Source of the DNA: Lentilactobacillus fungorum
Lineage (GTDB): Bacteria > Bacillota > Bacilli > Lactobacillales > Lactobacillaceae
DNA: 64,000 nucleotides
NCBI RefSeq assembly: GCF_016860605.1
Contig: NZ_BNJR01000007.1
Span: 124,001 to 188,000 of the forward strand
Reading direction: 5' to 3'
The notes beneath the pieces were generated by a model. It was not told the DNA's origin. It saw nothing but the letters and a program-made list of their open reading frames with translations, and ran no database searches. Each line of letters opens with the position of its first letter. The first letter of the stretch is position 1. Shown here piece after piece: positions 25,412-33,839 of this stretch. The position numbers and the translations under genes were made by a program.

Positions 25412-27325
25412 GTGAAAAAATGGGGGAAATTATTAACGGGTAGCTTGCTGGTCGCCCTTGCAGTTTTTATTTGGGGCCGAGCGAGTATAAGGGTTCAAGC
25501 TGATCCAATTAGCCAAGCCTATTCGGGCATGGTTGAAGCCGGCCAGCTGAAGCCACAAAAGGTTAAGCCCAAGTCAACAATCACGTTTGATATTATTTTG
25601 CGGCCACGAAATTTTGCTGAAATGCAATCTGATGCCTTTGCCGTAAATACACCAGGAAGTCAACAGTTTAAACAGTATCTCTCGCCGGTCCAAATTAGGG
25701 ATAAATTTGGCCAGCCAACGGCGGTAACCAGCGAATGGACAAGATATTTAAAGAAGTTTCAGTTAAAAGCGCGTTCTTTTAGTAGTGGATTAGCGATGAC
25801 GGTAACTGGCAAAGTTCGAAATGTTGATAAAGCATTCAAAGTTGATGTTAATCAAGCGAGGTATCATGCGAACCCCGTCCAATTTGGCAGTCGTAAGCCG
25901 GCGATTCCCAACAGCTTAGTCAATTCGGTTGAAACGATAACAGGATTAGCCGATCACAATCAAAAATACATCTTTCCAGACACCAATTTACAATTTGCTG
26001 AACCGATTAAAGGTAATGATAATTCCCAAACTGGTTACACCAGTCGATTTACAACTCAGTACGACGTAACGCCACTGTACCAACAAGGACTTACTGGAAA
26101 GGGCCAAACTATTGGCATCATCACATTTGGTGGCGTGCAAAGCGAACCGATCACGCATTTTTGGCAGCATGAAAATGCCAGTACGGCTGCCGGGCGTTTG
26201 TCGATTAAGGTGGTTCAAGACAATATTTTTAACTCTGATGAGACTGATTTAAACAACAATGAAGCTACGATGGACGTTGAATACGCCGGATCAGTGGCCC
26301 CTGAAGCTAATATTCGGTTGTACCAAAACAAAAGTGCGTTTCCAACGCTTGAAAATGTTGTCAACGCATACTCGACTGCCTATGACGAAAATCGAGCGTC
26401 AGCCCTTTCTTGCAGCTGGTCGACCGGGCCTAATCAGTATTATGACTTTTTAATTGATCGTAAAGTGATGACGCCAAAATACGTGGATGTCTTTAATTTA
26501 TTAATGGCTCAAGGCGCCCTACAGGGGATCTCTAGTTTTATTGGTTCCGGTGATACCGGTGCGCCGCGCTACTCTGTCCGGGGGATTTCTCAGGGCAAAG
26601 TGATGTTAGATCGCACGGTAAGCGTTTCTGATCCGTTTGGGACGAGCCCTTATGTTACTTCAGTCGGTGGCACAACGTTACCATTTACAAGTCCGGTTGC
26701 GCCGGGTCAGGCAATATCAGTTACTAAGGAACGCAGCTGGGGCGCCGACTACCATTGGCCAACGCTTCAAAATAATCCCAGCTTATTGACCGAAACGCCG
26801 GGAATGCTGACAGTGATTGGTACTGGCGGTGGCGGCGGATTTGGGCATTTGTACCCAACGCCTGCATACCAGCAAAATGTTCCGGGGATTAATACGTTCA
26901 ATGCACGCCAATACCTATCATTTCTTGGCCAGCCAATTTTTGACCAACCGCTTATTTCCGGCAATGACTCTGGGCGTAACTATCCAGATATTTCGGCCGA
27001 TGCGGATCCGGCAACTGGCCATGCCGTCTACTTTGGCCAGGGGAAATCAGGCCGTTGGTTGACAGCTGGTGGGACTAGTATTGTAGGGCCGCAAATGGCT
27101 GGGGTGGCTGCATTGATTAACAGCCAAGCCGGTCGCCAGCGAATGGGACTCTGGAATCCCCAGCTATATGAATTGGCACAACAAGCAGATTCCCCAATGA
27201 CGCCGCTTAATGACACAATGGATAATTCGAACCTTTATTATACCGGCCAGCCCAACACGGTTTATAACCAGGCAAGTGGCCTTGGAACCGTTGATTTTGC
27301 GAAGTTGGCGAGTTTGTATAAGTGA
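25412..27325 (+). CDS. Secreted S53 (sedolisin-like) peptidase, paralogue 2
   Basis: A 637-residue paralogue of the protein at 7153, with signal peptide (GSLLVALAVFIWGRASIRVQA), activation domain and S53 catalytic domain. Catalytic residues appear in NNEATMDVEYAG (E284, D288, the same numbering as paralogue 1) and GGTSIVGP (S556). GTG 25412 is preferred over GTG 25403 because GGGAG sits 8 nt upstream. It is expressed from its own promoter and followed by a terminator. It probably acts outside the cell at acid pH to liberate peptides. Confidence 0.92.
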   Translation: MKKWGKLLTGSLLVALAVFIWGRASIRVQADPISQAYSGMVEAGQLKPQKVKPKSTITFDIILRPRNFAEMQSDAFAVNTPGSQQFKQYLSPVQIRDKFGQPTAVTSEWTRYLKKFQLKARSFSSGLAMTVTGKVRNVDKAFKVDVNQARYHANPVQFGSRKPAIPNSLVNSVETITGLADHNQKYIFPDTNLQFAEPIKGNDNSQTGYTSRFTTQYDVTPLYQQGLTGKGQTIGIITFGGVQSEPITHFWQHENASTAAGRLSIKVVQDNIFNSDETDLNNNEATMDVEYAGSVAPEANIRLYQNKSAFPTLENVVNAYSTAYDENRASALSCSWSTGPNQYYDFLIDRKVMTPKYVDVFNLLMAQGALQGISSFIGSGDTGAPRYSVRGISQGKVMLDRTVSVSDPFGTSPYVTSVGGTTLPFTSPVAPGQAISVTKERSWGADYHWPTLQNNPSLLTETPGMLTVIGTGGGGGFGHLYPTPAYQQNVPGINTFNARQYLSFLGQPIFDQPLISGNDSGRNYPDISADADPATGHAVYFGQGKSGRWLTAGGTSIVGPQMAGVAALINSQAGRQRMGLWNPQLYELAQQADSPMTPLNDTMDNSNLYYTGQPNTVYNQASGLGTVDFAKLASLYK

Positions 27326-27443
27326 AGATAGTTGAAGTGGTTAGAAAAAGTTGAGGTTAGTTGATGATTAGTGTTGGGTTCTGACATGGACTCTGTGGTA
27401 AAAGTCGTAACCAGCACTGAACAAAAAGTAGCTTTTAACCTTA

Positions 27444-27498
27444 TATAAACAGGATCGCCAAATAATCAAACCTGGAATATCTGGCGATCCTGTTTATA
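27444..27498. terminator. Hairpin TATAAACAGGATCGCCA and its complement
   Basis: Seventeen-base perfect arms with a 21-base loop, after the second S53 gene. The rest of the 27326-27796 gap holds one hairpin repeat and an AT-rich promoter region. Confidence 0.8.
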
Positions 27499-27537
27499 TT
27501 TTGGGAGTTAACCACTTTTGGTTTCGCTGGCGTTTTA

Positions 27538-27657
27538 TTAGGACAGCTGCGCAAAGCAGAAAGCTCCGTGTAAGCACCTTTGGGAAAAATTCCAAGCCCG
27601 GGAATTTCCCCCAGAGGAGCCTTACACTCCGCTTTCTAAGCGCCTGGCTCCGCTCAC
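27538..27657 (-). repeat. Single hairpin element upstream of the GH20 gene
   Basis: Left end TTAGGACAGCTGCGCAAAGC and right end GGCTCCGCTCACTTT. The inner stem is CCTTTGGG with CCCCAGAGG (one bulge) around AATTCCAAGCCCGGGAATT. Confidence 0.85.
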
Positions 27658-27796
27658 TTTCTTAAGACATTCTAACAATTCTTATAATTAGGTGCATGTT
27701 GATAGCATTTACATCAATTTTTGTTAATATAGACCTGCTTTGAAATGTGACAAAAATATTTCAAGATTGTGACAAATTGTTTTTGGGGGTGGTTGG

Positions 27797-28936
27797 ATGC
27801 GAGGCAAACGTTGGCTGGTTTTATTACCATTATTACTACTATTAATTGGTTGTAGTTCAAAGGCCAAGCCAAATCAAAATAATCATTCAACGGCATCAGG
27901 GAAGTTTAATGGGGTGACACTTGACGTATCCAGAAGACATTATCAAGTGGCAACGTTGCGTAAATTTATCAATCTAGTTGCTGCTAATCACGGCCAGTTT
28001 ATCCAACTTCACTTAACCGATGATCGGGATTTTGCAATTGAGAATCAGACGGTGGGGCAGACACTTAATAACGCGACTAAAAAGAATGGGGTTTGGCGAA
28101 ACAAGAAAACCCATCAGGCATTTTACAGTAAGGGCCAGATTCGCGACTTGCTCGCAATCGCCAAAAAGAAGGGCGTTACCTTGATTCCAGAGATTGATAC
28201 GCCGGCTCACGTGAATGGGTTGATCAATACAATGAAAGCCAATGGAAAGTCAAAATTAGCTAAGCAACTCAGTTGGCAGTCCCAAAGCTATGGGGACGAA
28301 TTACATTTAAATCAGGCTAGTATTAGTTTCATTGAAAAAGTTGACAATGAAGTTGGCAAAGAATTCGTGGATCAAACCAACGCACGGTTTCATCTTGGTG
28401 GCGATGAGTTTACTGATAGACTCAGTAAAAACCCAGCTTATGTCACTTACCTAAATGCGACTAGTCAAAACGTTGAAAAAATGGGATTTATTCCCGAAGC
28501 TTGGAACGACGGCTTTTTAAACAGTGAACTTGGTGAGATTAATCGGCATATTCAAGTGACTTATTGGAACTGGACTGCCGATCAAGCCGGCGAATTGGGA
28601 GCACAACGCAAAAAGGCTTGGGCTTCCATGCCGAAGCTAATTAGTCATCATTTTAAGGTGTTTAACTACAATGATTACTATTTATATTTCAATATTAATC
28701 GGGATAATCTGAAGCCCCGAAATGTCCGTTACATGGTTAAAGATATGAAACAATATTGGAAGCCGACCCTTTGGCATACGGATCATGTGACTAAATTAAA
28801 GTCGCTTCATGGGATTGTTGGCAGTAGCGCTTCTATTTGGGGGGATTCGACGGCCAGCTTTTCGGATCAAAAGATCTATCAATCAAGTGTTCAGTTTATT
28901 AAAGCATTTATGGTATTAGCGAGAAAGCCGGCGTAG
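27797..28936 (+). CDS. GH20 lipoprotein, dispersin B-like poly-N-acetylglucosamine hydrolase
   Basis: The 379-residue lipoprotein has a lipobox LIGC (Cys19) after LVLLPLLLLLIG. It has a GH20 (beta/alpha)8 barrel: GVTLDVSRRHYQV, IQLHLTDDRDFAIE, LIPEIDTPAH and the catalytic pair in HLGGDEF (Asp203-Glu204), then PEAWNDGFLN. GH20 enzymes use substrate-assisted hydrolysis of beta-N-acetylhexosamine. Immediately downstream are PNAG synthase, accessory and deacetylase genes, so degradation or release of the PNAG exopolymer, as by dispersin B, is the best reading. Confidence 0.85.
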   Translation: MRGKRWLVLLPLLLLLIGCSSKAKPNQNNHSTASGKFNGVTLDVSRRHYQVATLRKFINLVAANHGQFIQLHLTDDRDFAIENQTVGQTLNNATKKNGVWRNKKTHQAFYSKGQIRDLLAIAKKKGVTLIPEIDTPAHVNGLINTMKANGKSKLAKQLSWQSQSYGDELHLNQASISFIEKVDNEVGKEFVDQTNARFHLGGDEFTDRLSKNPAYVTYLNATSQNVEKMGFIPEAWNDGFLNSELGEINRHIQVTYWNWTADQAGELGAQRKKAWASMPKLISHHFKVFNYNDYYLYFNINRDNLKPRNVRYMVKDMKQYWKPTLWHTDHVTKLKSLHGIVGSSASIWGDSTASFSDQKIYQSSVQFIKAFMVLARKPA

Positions 28937-28986
28937 TTGGAGGGATGCTTCGACGGCCGTGAAGCGCTTTGCGCCGCTCACTTTAG

Positions 28987-29105
28987 TAGGACAGCTGCGC
29001 AAAGCAGAAAGCTGCACCTAAGTCAACTTGTCCCAAAATCCAAGCCCGGGATTTTCGGCCAAGCCAACTTAGGTTTCGCTTTCTAAGCGCTTTGCGCCGC
29101 TCACT
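28987..29105 (-). repeat. Hairpin element between the GH20 and PNAG synthase genes, with a half copy at 28960-28984
   Basis: Left end TAGGACAGCTGCGCAAAGC, right end GCTTTGCGCCGCTCACT. The inner stem AAGTCAACTTG pairs imperfectly with CAAGCCAACTT. A partial right-hand end (GCGCTTTGCGCCGCTCACTT) precedes it. It ends 12 bases before the synthase start. Confidence 0.85.
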
Positions 29106-29117
29106 GGGGGGATATTA

Positions 29118-30332
29118 ATGAACACACTAACTTCATTCGTCATTTTATATCCGGTAATTGTATCGACGGTGTGGATTATCGGGTCAATCTTTTTTTCGAT
29201 TCAACAGAAACGGGTTCCGTTAAATAATTCGCACCAAGGGCAGGTGCCCGATTTAGTTTCGGTGTTAATTCCGGCTCATAACGAAGCTGAAACATTGGGA
29301 GAAGTGGTTGAATCAGTCGCAAAGATCGATTATGCCAAGTTGGAATTAATTTTAATTAACGATGGCAGCAGTGACCACACGCTTCAAGTGATGCATCAAA
29401 TTGCCAATCAGTATGCATCCCAATTTCCGGTTAAGGTTGTCAATATTGAGAAAAATCAGGGCAAAGCCAACGCCTTAAATAATGGTGCACAGTTGGCAGA
29501 AGGCCAATTCCTATTGTGCCTTGATGCTGACTGTTATGTTGATAGAAAGGTACTTAAACCGATGCTAGCGCAATTTTACAACGATCCCAAGGTTGGCGCA
29601 GTTGCTGGCAAACCAGTCGTTCGTAATCGAACGAGCATTTTAGGCCGATTGGAGTTACTAGAATACGTTGGCGTGATCGATATTATTAAGCGTGGCCAGG
29701 CATTTGTGACCGGACATATTACCACCGTTTCCGGCGTGGTTGTGGCTTATCGAAAAGCCGCTCTGGCAGATGTAGGCTGGTGGAATGCCGATGCGATTAC
29801 TGAAGATATCGATATGACCTGGCGACTGTACCACCATGGCTGGCAGGTGGCTTACTGTCCCCAATCAGTCGCTTGGATTCTGGTGCCAGAACATGTCAAA
29901 GATCTGGTTCACCAACGGCGACGCTGGGCCCGCGGTGGCTTTGAGGTGTTATTTCGAAACCGGGGAATGTTTGTAACTGGTCGGTTGAGTGAACAGTGGT
30001 TATTAATGGATATGATTTTGAGTGACCTTTGGGCCATTAGTTGTTCATTTGTAACTTTATTTTATTTAATTACCGTGTTGTTTACGGGTGATTTGATTAT
30101 GGATGGCGTCATTTTATTTTTGCTGTTGCTAATTAGTTTAGCGCAATTTTTAATTGGTTTTGCTGATTCGAGAAAGTCTGACTTTATTAATTGGCATGAC
30201 CTCTTATTATTGCCGCTATACGTTATTTTTTACTGGTTTATCAACTTGATTAGCTGTCTCACCGCGCTTGGCTCCTTCTTTTTGGACCCCCAACACGTTG
30301 GCAGTTGGCAGAGTCCGGATAGGGGGCTTTGA
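29118..30332 (+). CDS. pgaC: Poly-beta-1,6-N-acetylglucosamine synthase (IcaA/PgaC-like GT2)
   Basis: This 404-residue membrane GT2 enzyme has an N-terminal helix, then VSVLIPAHNEAETL, LINDGSSDHT, CLDADCY (DxD), VSGVVVAYRKAAL, TEDIDMTWRL (catalytic base) and QRRRWARGG. Three to four C-terminal helices follow. The Q(R)xRW and TED motifs mark processive synthases. It polymerises UDP-GlcNAc and extrudes PNAG with a small partner. The next gene starts 2 bases after the stop, and the deacetylase follows. GGGGGGAT provides the ribosome site at the edge of a hairpin repeat. Confidence 0.9.
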   Translation: MNTLTSFVILYPVIVSTVWIIGSIFFSIQQKRVPLNNSHQGQVPDLVSVLIPAHNEAETLGEVVESVAKIDYAKLELILINDGSSDHTLQVMHQIANQYASQFPVKVVNIEKNQGKANALNNGAQLAEGQFLLCLDADCYVDRKVLKPMLAQFYNDPKVGAVAGKPVVRNRTSILGRLELLEYVGVIDIIKRGQAFVTGHITTVSGVVVAYRKAALADVGWWNADAITEDIDMTWRLYHHGWQVAYCPQSVAWILVPEHVKDLVHQRRRWARGGFEVLFRNRGMFVTGRLSEQWLLMDMILSDLWAISCSFVTLFYLITVLFTGDLIMDGVILFLLLLISLAQFLIGFADSRKSDFINWHDLLLLPLYVIFYWFINLISCLTALGSFFLDPQHVGSWQSPDRGL

Positions 30333-30334
30333 AA

Positions 30335-30652
30335 ATGAAAAAGCGTAAACGACCAGCCAGTTTAATTATTCGAAAACGATCACCATTCTTAACGATGATT
30401 CGTCGAGGGGTCATTCTGATGATGCTATGGTTGATCACCGGGTATGTTATTTATATCAACGTGTGTTTTTTGTTGAATGTTTATTCGGATTCACTAGTGG
30501 CTGATTATTTGGTTTTAAACCTGTCATTTCGGGCGTATGCGTCATTTGCCTTGTTAGTGTTGGTTGTCGCGATTCTAATGATTATGTTTGGTTGGTGGCG
30601 GATTAAGCGGTTAGAAAGAAAGGCGAAAGATCATGAACAAAACAAAGCGTAA
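30335..30652 (+). CDS. pgaD: PNAG synthase accessory protein, IcaD/PgaD-like
   Basis: About 105 residues: a very basic N-terminus (KKRKRPASLIIRKRSP) and two membrane helices around residues 32-57 and 73-95, with a basic/acidic tail. PgaD/IcaD proteins have this form and stabilise the synthase. Sequence alone is weak; position between the GT2 and the deacetylase is the main support. ATG 30335 follows AGGGGGC (TTG 30329 is less likely). Confidence 0.7.
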   Translation: MKKRKRPASLIIRKRSPFLTMIRRGVILMMLWLITGYVIYINVCFLLNVYSDSLVADYLVLNLSFRAYASFALLVLVVAILMIMFGWWRIKRLERKAKDHEQNKA

Positions 30653-31520
30653 GTGGCTATTAGCGGGGATTGTGACACTGTTTTTGGCATTATTGGCATT
30701 TACAACGCACCGCAATATTGCATATGAACTGGGAAATCGGCCCAGCTACGCCATTTCGGCTCATGACCAGCGAATTAAAAACGGCGTGATGGTTTTTTGC
30801 TATCACCGGATTTTAGCTGATAATCAGATTGTTAAATTTGATGAAGACGTTTCGCCAAACAGCCAATTTCACGACTTTAATGTTAATCAGCCGCAGTTTA
30901 AGCAGCAGATGGCATATTTACATACCCATCACATTCGGGTGCTTTCAATGCCGGATTTAATTAATACGGTTAATCACCGTAAGCCAATTCGCGGTAAATC
31001 CGTTGTGATTACGTTTGATGATATCGATCGGACGATGATTGAAAATGCCCTGCCAACTTTGATGAGGTATCACTATCCATTTACCGTGTCGATTATCACT
31101 GGCAATACCGGTTGGTACAAGCAAGGAACCAAATTAGCAACTTGGCCGGCACTGCTGCAGATGAAGAAGAAAGCCGGTAAATTGGTGACGTTTGGCGTTC
31201 ATACTAACCGGATGCATTATTTAGTTGATAACGGCACGCCAGTATTTAACTTGCCGCATAACTTTACTCGGTTTAAACACGACTATGCAGTTAGCCAAGA
31301 GGTCCTCAAAGAAAAGGTGGGTTATCGCTCCCCAATCTTTACTTATCCATATGGGAGTGGGACACCTCAAGTTGAAAAATTCTTGAGTGAACGGCCTGGT
31401 TTAAAGGTTATTATGACGTTAAATGACGGGATTGTGACTGACCGAAGTAATTTGAAAGAGACGCCGCGAATTATTATTAACTCAAATAGTTGGCCAAGCG
31501 TTAGAAAATGGGTTGGTTAA
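30633..31520 (+). CDS. icaB: PNAG N-deacetylase (IcaB/PgaB-like, CE4)
   Basis: This 295-residue protein has an N-terminal signal-anchor (WLLAGIVTLFLALLAFTT) and a polysaccharide deacetylase domain: MVFCYHRIL, VVITFDDID (CE4 motif 1, with DDID where DDG is usual), FGVHTNRMHYL and FTYPYGSGT. It removes some acetyl groups from surface PNAG, giving a cationic polymer. The gene overlaps the previous one by 20 bases. The motif-1 variant resembles IcaB, which also departs from the canonical CE4 pattern. Confidence 0.85.
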   Translation: MNKTKRKWLLAGIVTLFLALLAFTTHRNIAYELGNRPSYAISAHDQRIKNGVMVFCYHRILADNQIVKFDEDVSPNSQFHDFNVNQPQFKQQMAYLHTHHIRVLSMPDLINTVNHRKPIRGKSVVITFDDIDRTMIENALPTLMRYHYPFTVSIITGNTGWYKQGTKLATWPALLQMKKKAGKLVTFGVHTNRMHYLVDNGTPVFNLPHNFTRFKHDYAVSQEVLKEKVGYRSPIFTYPYGSGTPQVEKFLSERPGLKVIMTLNDGIVTDRSNLKETPRIIINSNSWPSVRKWVG

Positions 31521-31602
31521 GCTGGTTAACTGATGATGGTAGTAAAAATTGCAAATTAGCTATTTATTATCGGGAATCAGATTTTATGGTATATTTTTGC
31601 GA

Positions 31603-31636
31603 AGTTAGTAGTGAAGAGCTACTGGCTTTTTCTTTT
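31603..31636 (+). terminator. Likely terminator of the PNAG operon
   Basis: AGTTAGTAG and CTACTGGCT pair with two G-T wobbles, followed by a T-rich tail. Confidence 0.5.
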
Positions 31637-31701
31637 GGCCTTGTCGATTAGTTAATTAGTGTCTTTTTGTACGACATTTTTGACCGATTTCAGTGACTAT
31701 G

Positions 31702-31729
31702 TTGAACCCTTCACAATTCATGTTATGAT
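31702..31729 (+). promoter_or_regulatory. Promoter of the cobamide salvage operon
   Basis: TTGAAC, 16 bp, TATGAT; the first gene starts 44 bp further on. No B12-box or cobalamin riboswitch structure was recognised in 31521-31772. Confidence 0.5.
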
Positions 31730-31772
31730 TTTCTTGGTGTTAAAATCAAACGATTGATAGGAAGCTGATGTG

Positions 31773-32285
31773 ATGACTGATTCAAATCGACTAAAGCGAC
31801 TGGTGCTGGCGGCCATGCTGCTGGCTTTATGTGTTATTGGTGCCAACATTAAGATAATGGGGTCGGTGGCCTTTGACTCAGCCCCTGCTTTTTTGGGCGC
31901 TATTTTGCTTGGACCGGTGTTTGGCGCATTCTTAGGTGTATTTGGTCACTTGACGTCGGCTGCATTGGCGGGATTCCCGCTAACGTTGCCGATTCACTTA
32001 ATTATTGCTGCGGCGATGGGCGTTTGCATGTTTGTTTTCGGCTGGATTCGCCAGCGGCTTGGTAAGCAGAAAATTGCTGGCGTTGTGACTTCAGATGTTG
32101 TTGGTTACGCAATTAACGTGCCGATCGAACTGGTCTTCATGTACCCGCTTTTAAAACAGGCGGTATACGTCTACTTCATTCCGCTGACAATTGCGACAAT
32201 TCTCAATTTGATCGTGTGTGAAGTAATTTACGCGGCGTTACCTAAACGGATTAAAGAAGTCGCTTTTTTGAGGTGGCATTCGTAA
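31773..32285 (+). CDS. cblT: ECF-type S component, predicted alpha-ribazole transporter CblT
   Basis: About 170 residues with five to six membrane helices and the S-component pattern AAMLLALCVIGANIKIMGS, FLGAILLGPVFGAFLGVFGH. The gene directly precedes the CblS homologue, CobS and CobC. CblT/CblS are known from Geobacillus and Listeria as the alpha-ribazole transporter and kinase that bypass CobT. The energising ECF module is presumably shared. ATG 31773 is chosen over GTG 31770 by spacing from TAGGAAG. Confidence 0.8.
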   Translation: MTDSNRLKRLVLAAMLLALCVIGANIKIMGSVAFDSAPAFLGAILLGPVFGAFLGVFGHLTSAALAGFPLTLPIHLIIAAAMGVCMFVFGWIRQRLGKQKIAGVVTSDVVGYAINVPIELVFMYPLLKQAVYVYFIPLTIATILNLIVCEVIYAALPKRIKEVAFLRWHS

Positions 32286-32301
32286 GGGAGGTAAGTAGTC
32301 T

Positions 32302-33045
32302 ATGACCACTAATCGGTTTCGCGACCTTTCTCTAGTTCAATTGGCTGGAGGGCAAACGTTGGTGATTGCCTGTGATTGCAGCGCTGGCATTGGTGAGAAG
32401 AAACTTGACACGGTTTTAATTGATCCGGCAATCACTGCGGCTTATTCGTTGCGGGTGCCATTGATGGAACTGATTTGTTTTGGAGCTAAGCCGATTGCCG
32501 TTAATGATACGATTGGCAATGAAATGGCCCCTACTGGTCGACGGGGCATCTTCGGAATTCAACAGGAACTCCAAAAAGCTGGCTTGGCGGATATTCCCCT
32601 TAATGGCAGTACGGAAGATAATATGGCAACTCAAACCACCTCGATTGGGGTCACCGTGATTGGCGTTGCTAACTCAGATAACGTCTTAGAAAAGCAAGTG
32701 ACTGATGAGTTGCTGGTTTACCAACTTGGGGCGCCTTATGTTGGCGAAGAGGTTAAACGTCACTTGGACAGAATCTTTTCGTATGATGTTGTTAGAAGAA
32801 TTCGCAAGCAATCGACAGTTGTAGATATGTTGCCAGTAGGGTCGCGGGGCGTACGTTACGAGCTGGTTCAAATGGCCGAGACGCACCATGCTAAGATTGA
32901 ACCAATCGCGGATTTGGGCGCTGAAGAAAAGAATCAATCGGCCGGCCCAGCGACGGTTATTTTAGTCGCAATTGCTGCCAAGGACCAAGCCACTTTTGAA
33001 GAAATGGCGCCTCAACTGGCGCTAATTGCTAAATTGAAAGTTTGA
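32302..33045 (+). CDS. cblS: Alpha-ribazole kinase CblS (PurM/AIR-synthase-like)
   Basis: A 247-residue PurM-like protein: VIACDCSAGIGEKKLDTVLIDP, GAKPIAVNDTIGNEM and NGSTEDNMATQTTSIGVTVIG. It lies between cblT and cobS. Known CblS enzymes phosphorylate alpha-ribazole to alpha-ribazole-5'-phosphate for nucleotide-loop assembly. GGGAGG precedes ATG 32302. Assignment rests on fold plus context; a generic AIR-synthase-related protein is the fallback. Confidence 0.82.
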   Translation: MTTNRFRDLSLVQLAGGQTLVIACDCSAGIGEKKLDTVLIDPAITAAYSLRVPLMELICFGAKPIAVNDTIGNEMAPTGRRGIFGIQQELQKAGLADIPLNGSTEDNMATQTTSIGVTVIGVANSDNVLEKQVTDELLVYQLGAPYVGEEVKRHLDRIFSYDVVRRIRKQSTVVDMLPVGSRGVRYELVQMAETHHAKIEPIADLGAEEKNQSAGPATVILVAIAAKDQATFEEMAPQLALIAKLKV

Positions 33046-33080
33046 CCTTTGTAAATCTTAACTGTTAAGGATGATTGTTG

Positions 33081-33839
33081 ATGATTAAGTCGTTAGTACT
33101 GTTAACTCAGTTTTTTACCAGAATCCCTGTTCCAATTGAAATTAAGGATGCTACTAGTCAATTCAAACGAAGCATCCAATACTTTACGTTATTTGGTTTT
33201 TTAATTGGTTGTATTGAAGCACTCTTTTTTTGGTTAATGAGCCTGATTTTTCCAATTTGGTTTGCCTGGATTTTATATTGGATTTTCGATGGTCTCCTCA
33301 CCGGTGGGTTTCACTTAGACTCGTTGGCTGATACGGCTGATGGTCTGTACTCTTCTCGAACGGTCGATCGCATCAAGGAGATTATGAAAGATAGCCGGAT
33401 TGGAACCATGGGCAGCTTGGCTTTGACCTATTTTTATGCCATTGTCATGGGCGCGGGGATTGTTGTCGCTCCGCATTTATCCCTATGGCAAGTGGTTGGT
33501 TTGGCTGCGGTTACGACGATGGTGGCCAAGACGGGCATGGTCCTCTTGTTTTACAAAATGGTATATGCAGGTAAAACCAAAGGCTTGGGGGCCTTGTGGA
33601 CAGGCGTTCAACCATGGCGGATTATTATTTCCCAGTTATTTGCAATCATTGTTATCGGGCTTATTTTGGGGATCGCTGGGTTGATTGCTTATGTCGCACT
33701 TATTTTAGCGGCGTTTGCCTATCGCCACTACATTAACCGAAAATTGGGCGGCTTTACCGGGGACACAATCGGTGCTTATGGTGAGTTGGGCCAAATCGTC
33801 TTTTTGTTGGTATTAGCAGCTCTAGTGAGGGTGATCTAA
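33081..33839 (+). CDS. cobS: Adenosylcobinamide-GDP ribazoletransferase (cobalamin synthase)
   Basis: About 252 residues, integral membrane, with the hallmark GGFHLDSLADTADGLYS and KDSRIGTMGSLAL, plus TGDTIGAYGELGQI near the end. It joins AdoCbi-GDP with alpha-ribazole(-phosphate) to complete the cobamide. ATG 33081 is preferred over TTG 33075 because AAGGA (33067) is better spaced. The next gene overlaps its stop by one base. The partner CobU/CobP that makes AdoCbi-GDP is not in the window. Confidence 0.93.
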   Translation: MIKSLVLLTQFFTRIPVPIEIKDATSQFKRSIQYFTLFGFLIGCIEALFFWLMSLIFPIWFAWILYWIFDGLLTGGFHLDSLADTADGLYSSRTVDRIKEIMKDSRIGTMGSLALTYFYAIVMGAGIVVAPHLSLWQVVGLAAVTTMVAKTGMVLLFYKMVYAGKTKGLGALWTGVQPWRIIISQLFAIIVIGLILGIAGLIAYVALILAAFAYRHYINRKLGGFTGDTIGAYGELGQIVFLLVLAALVRVI

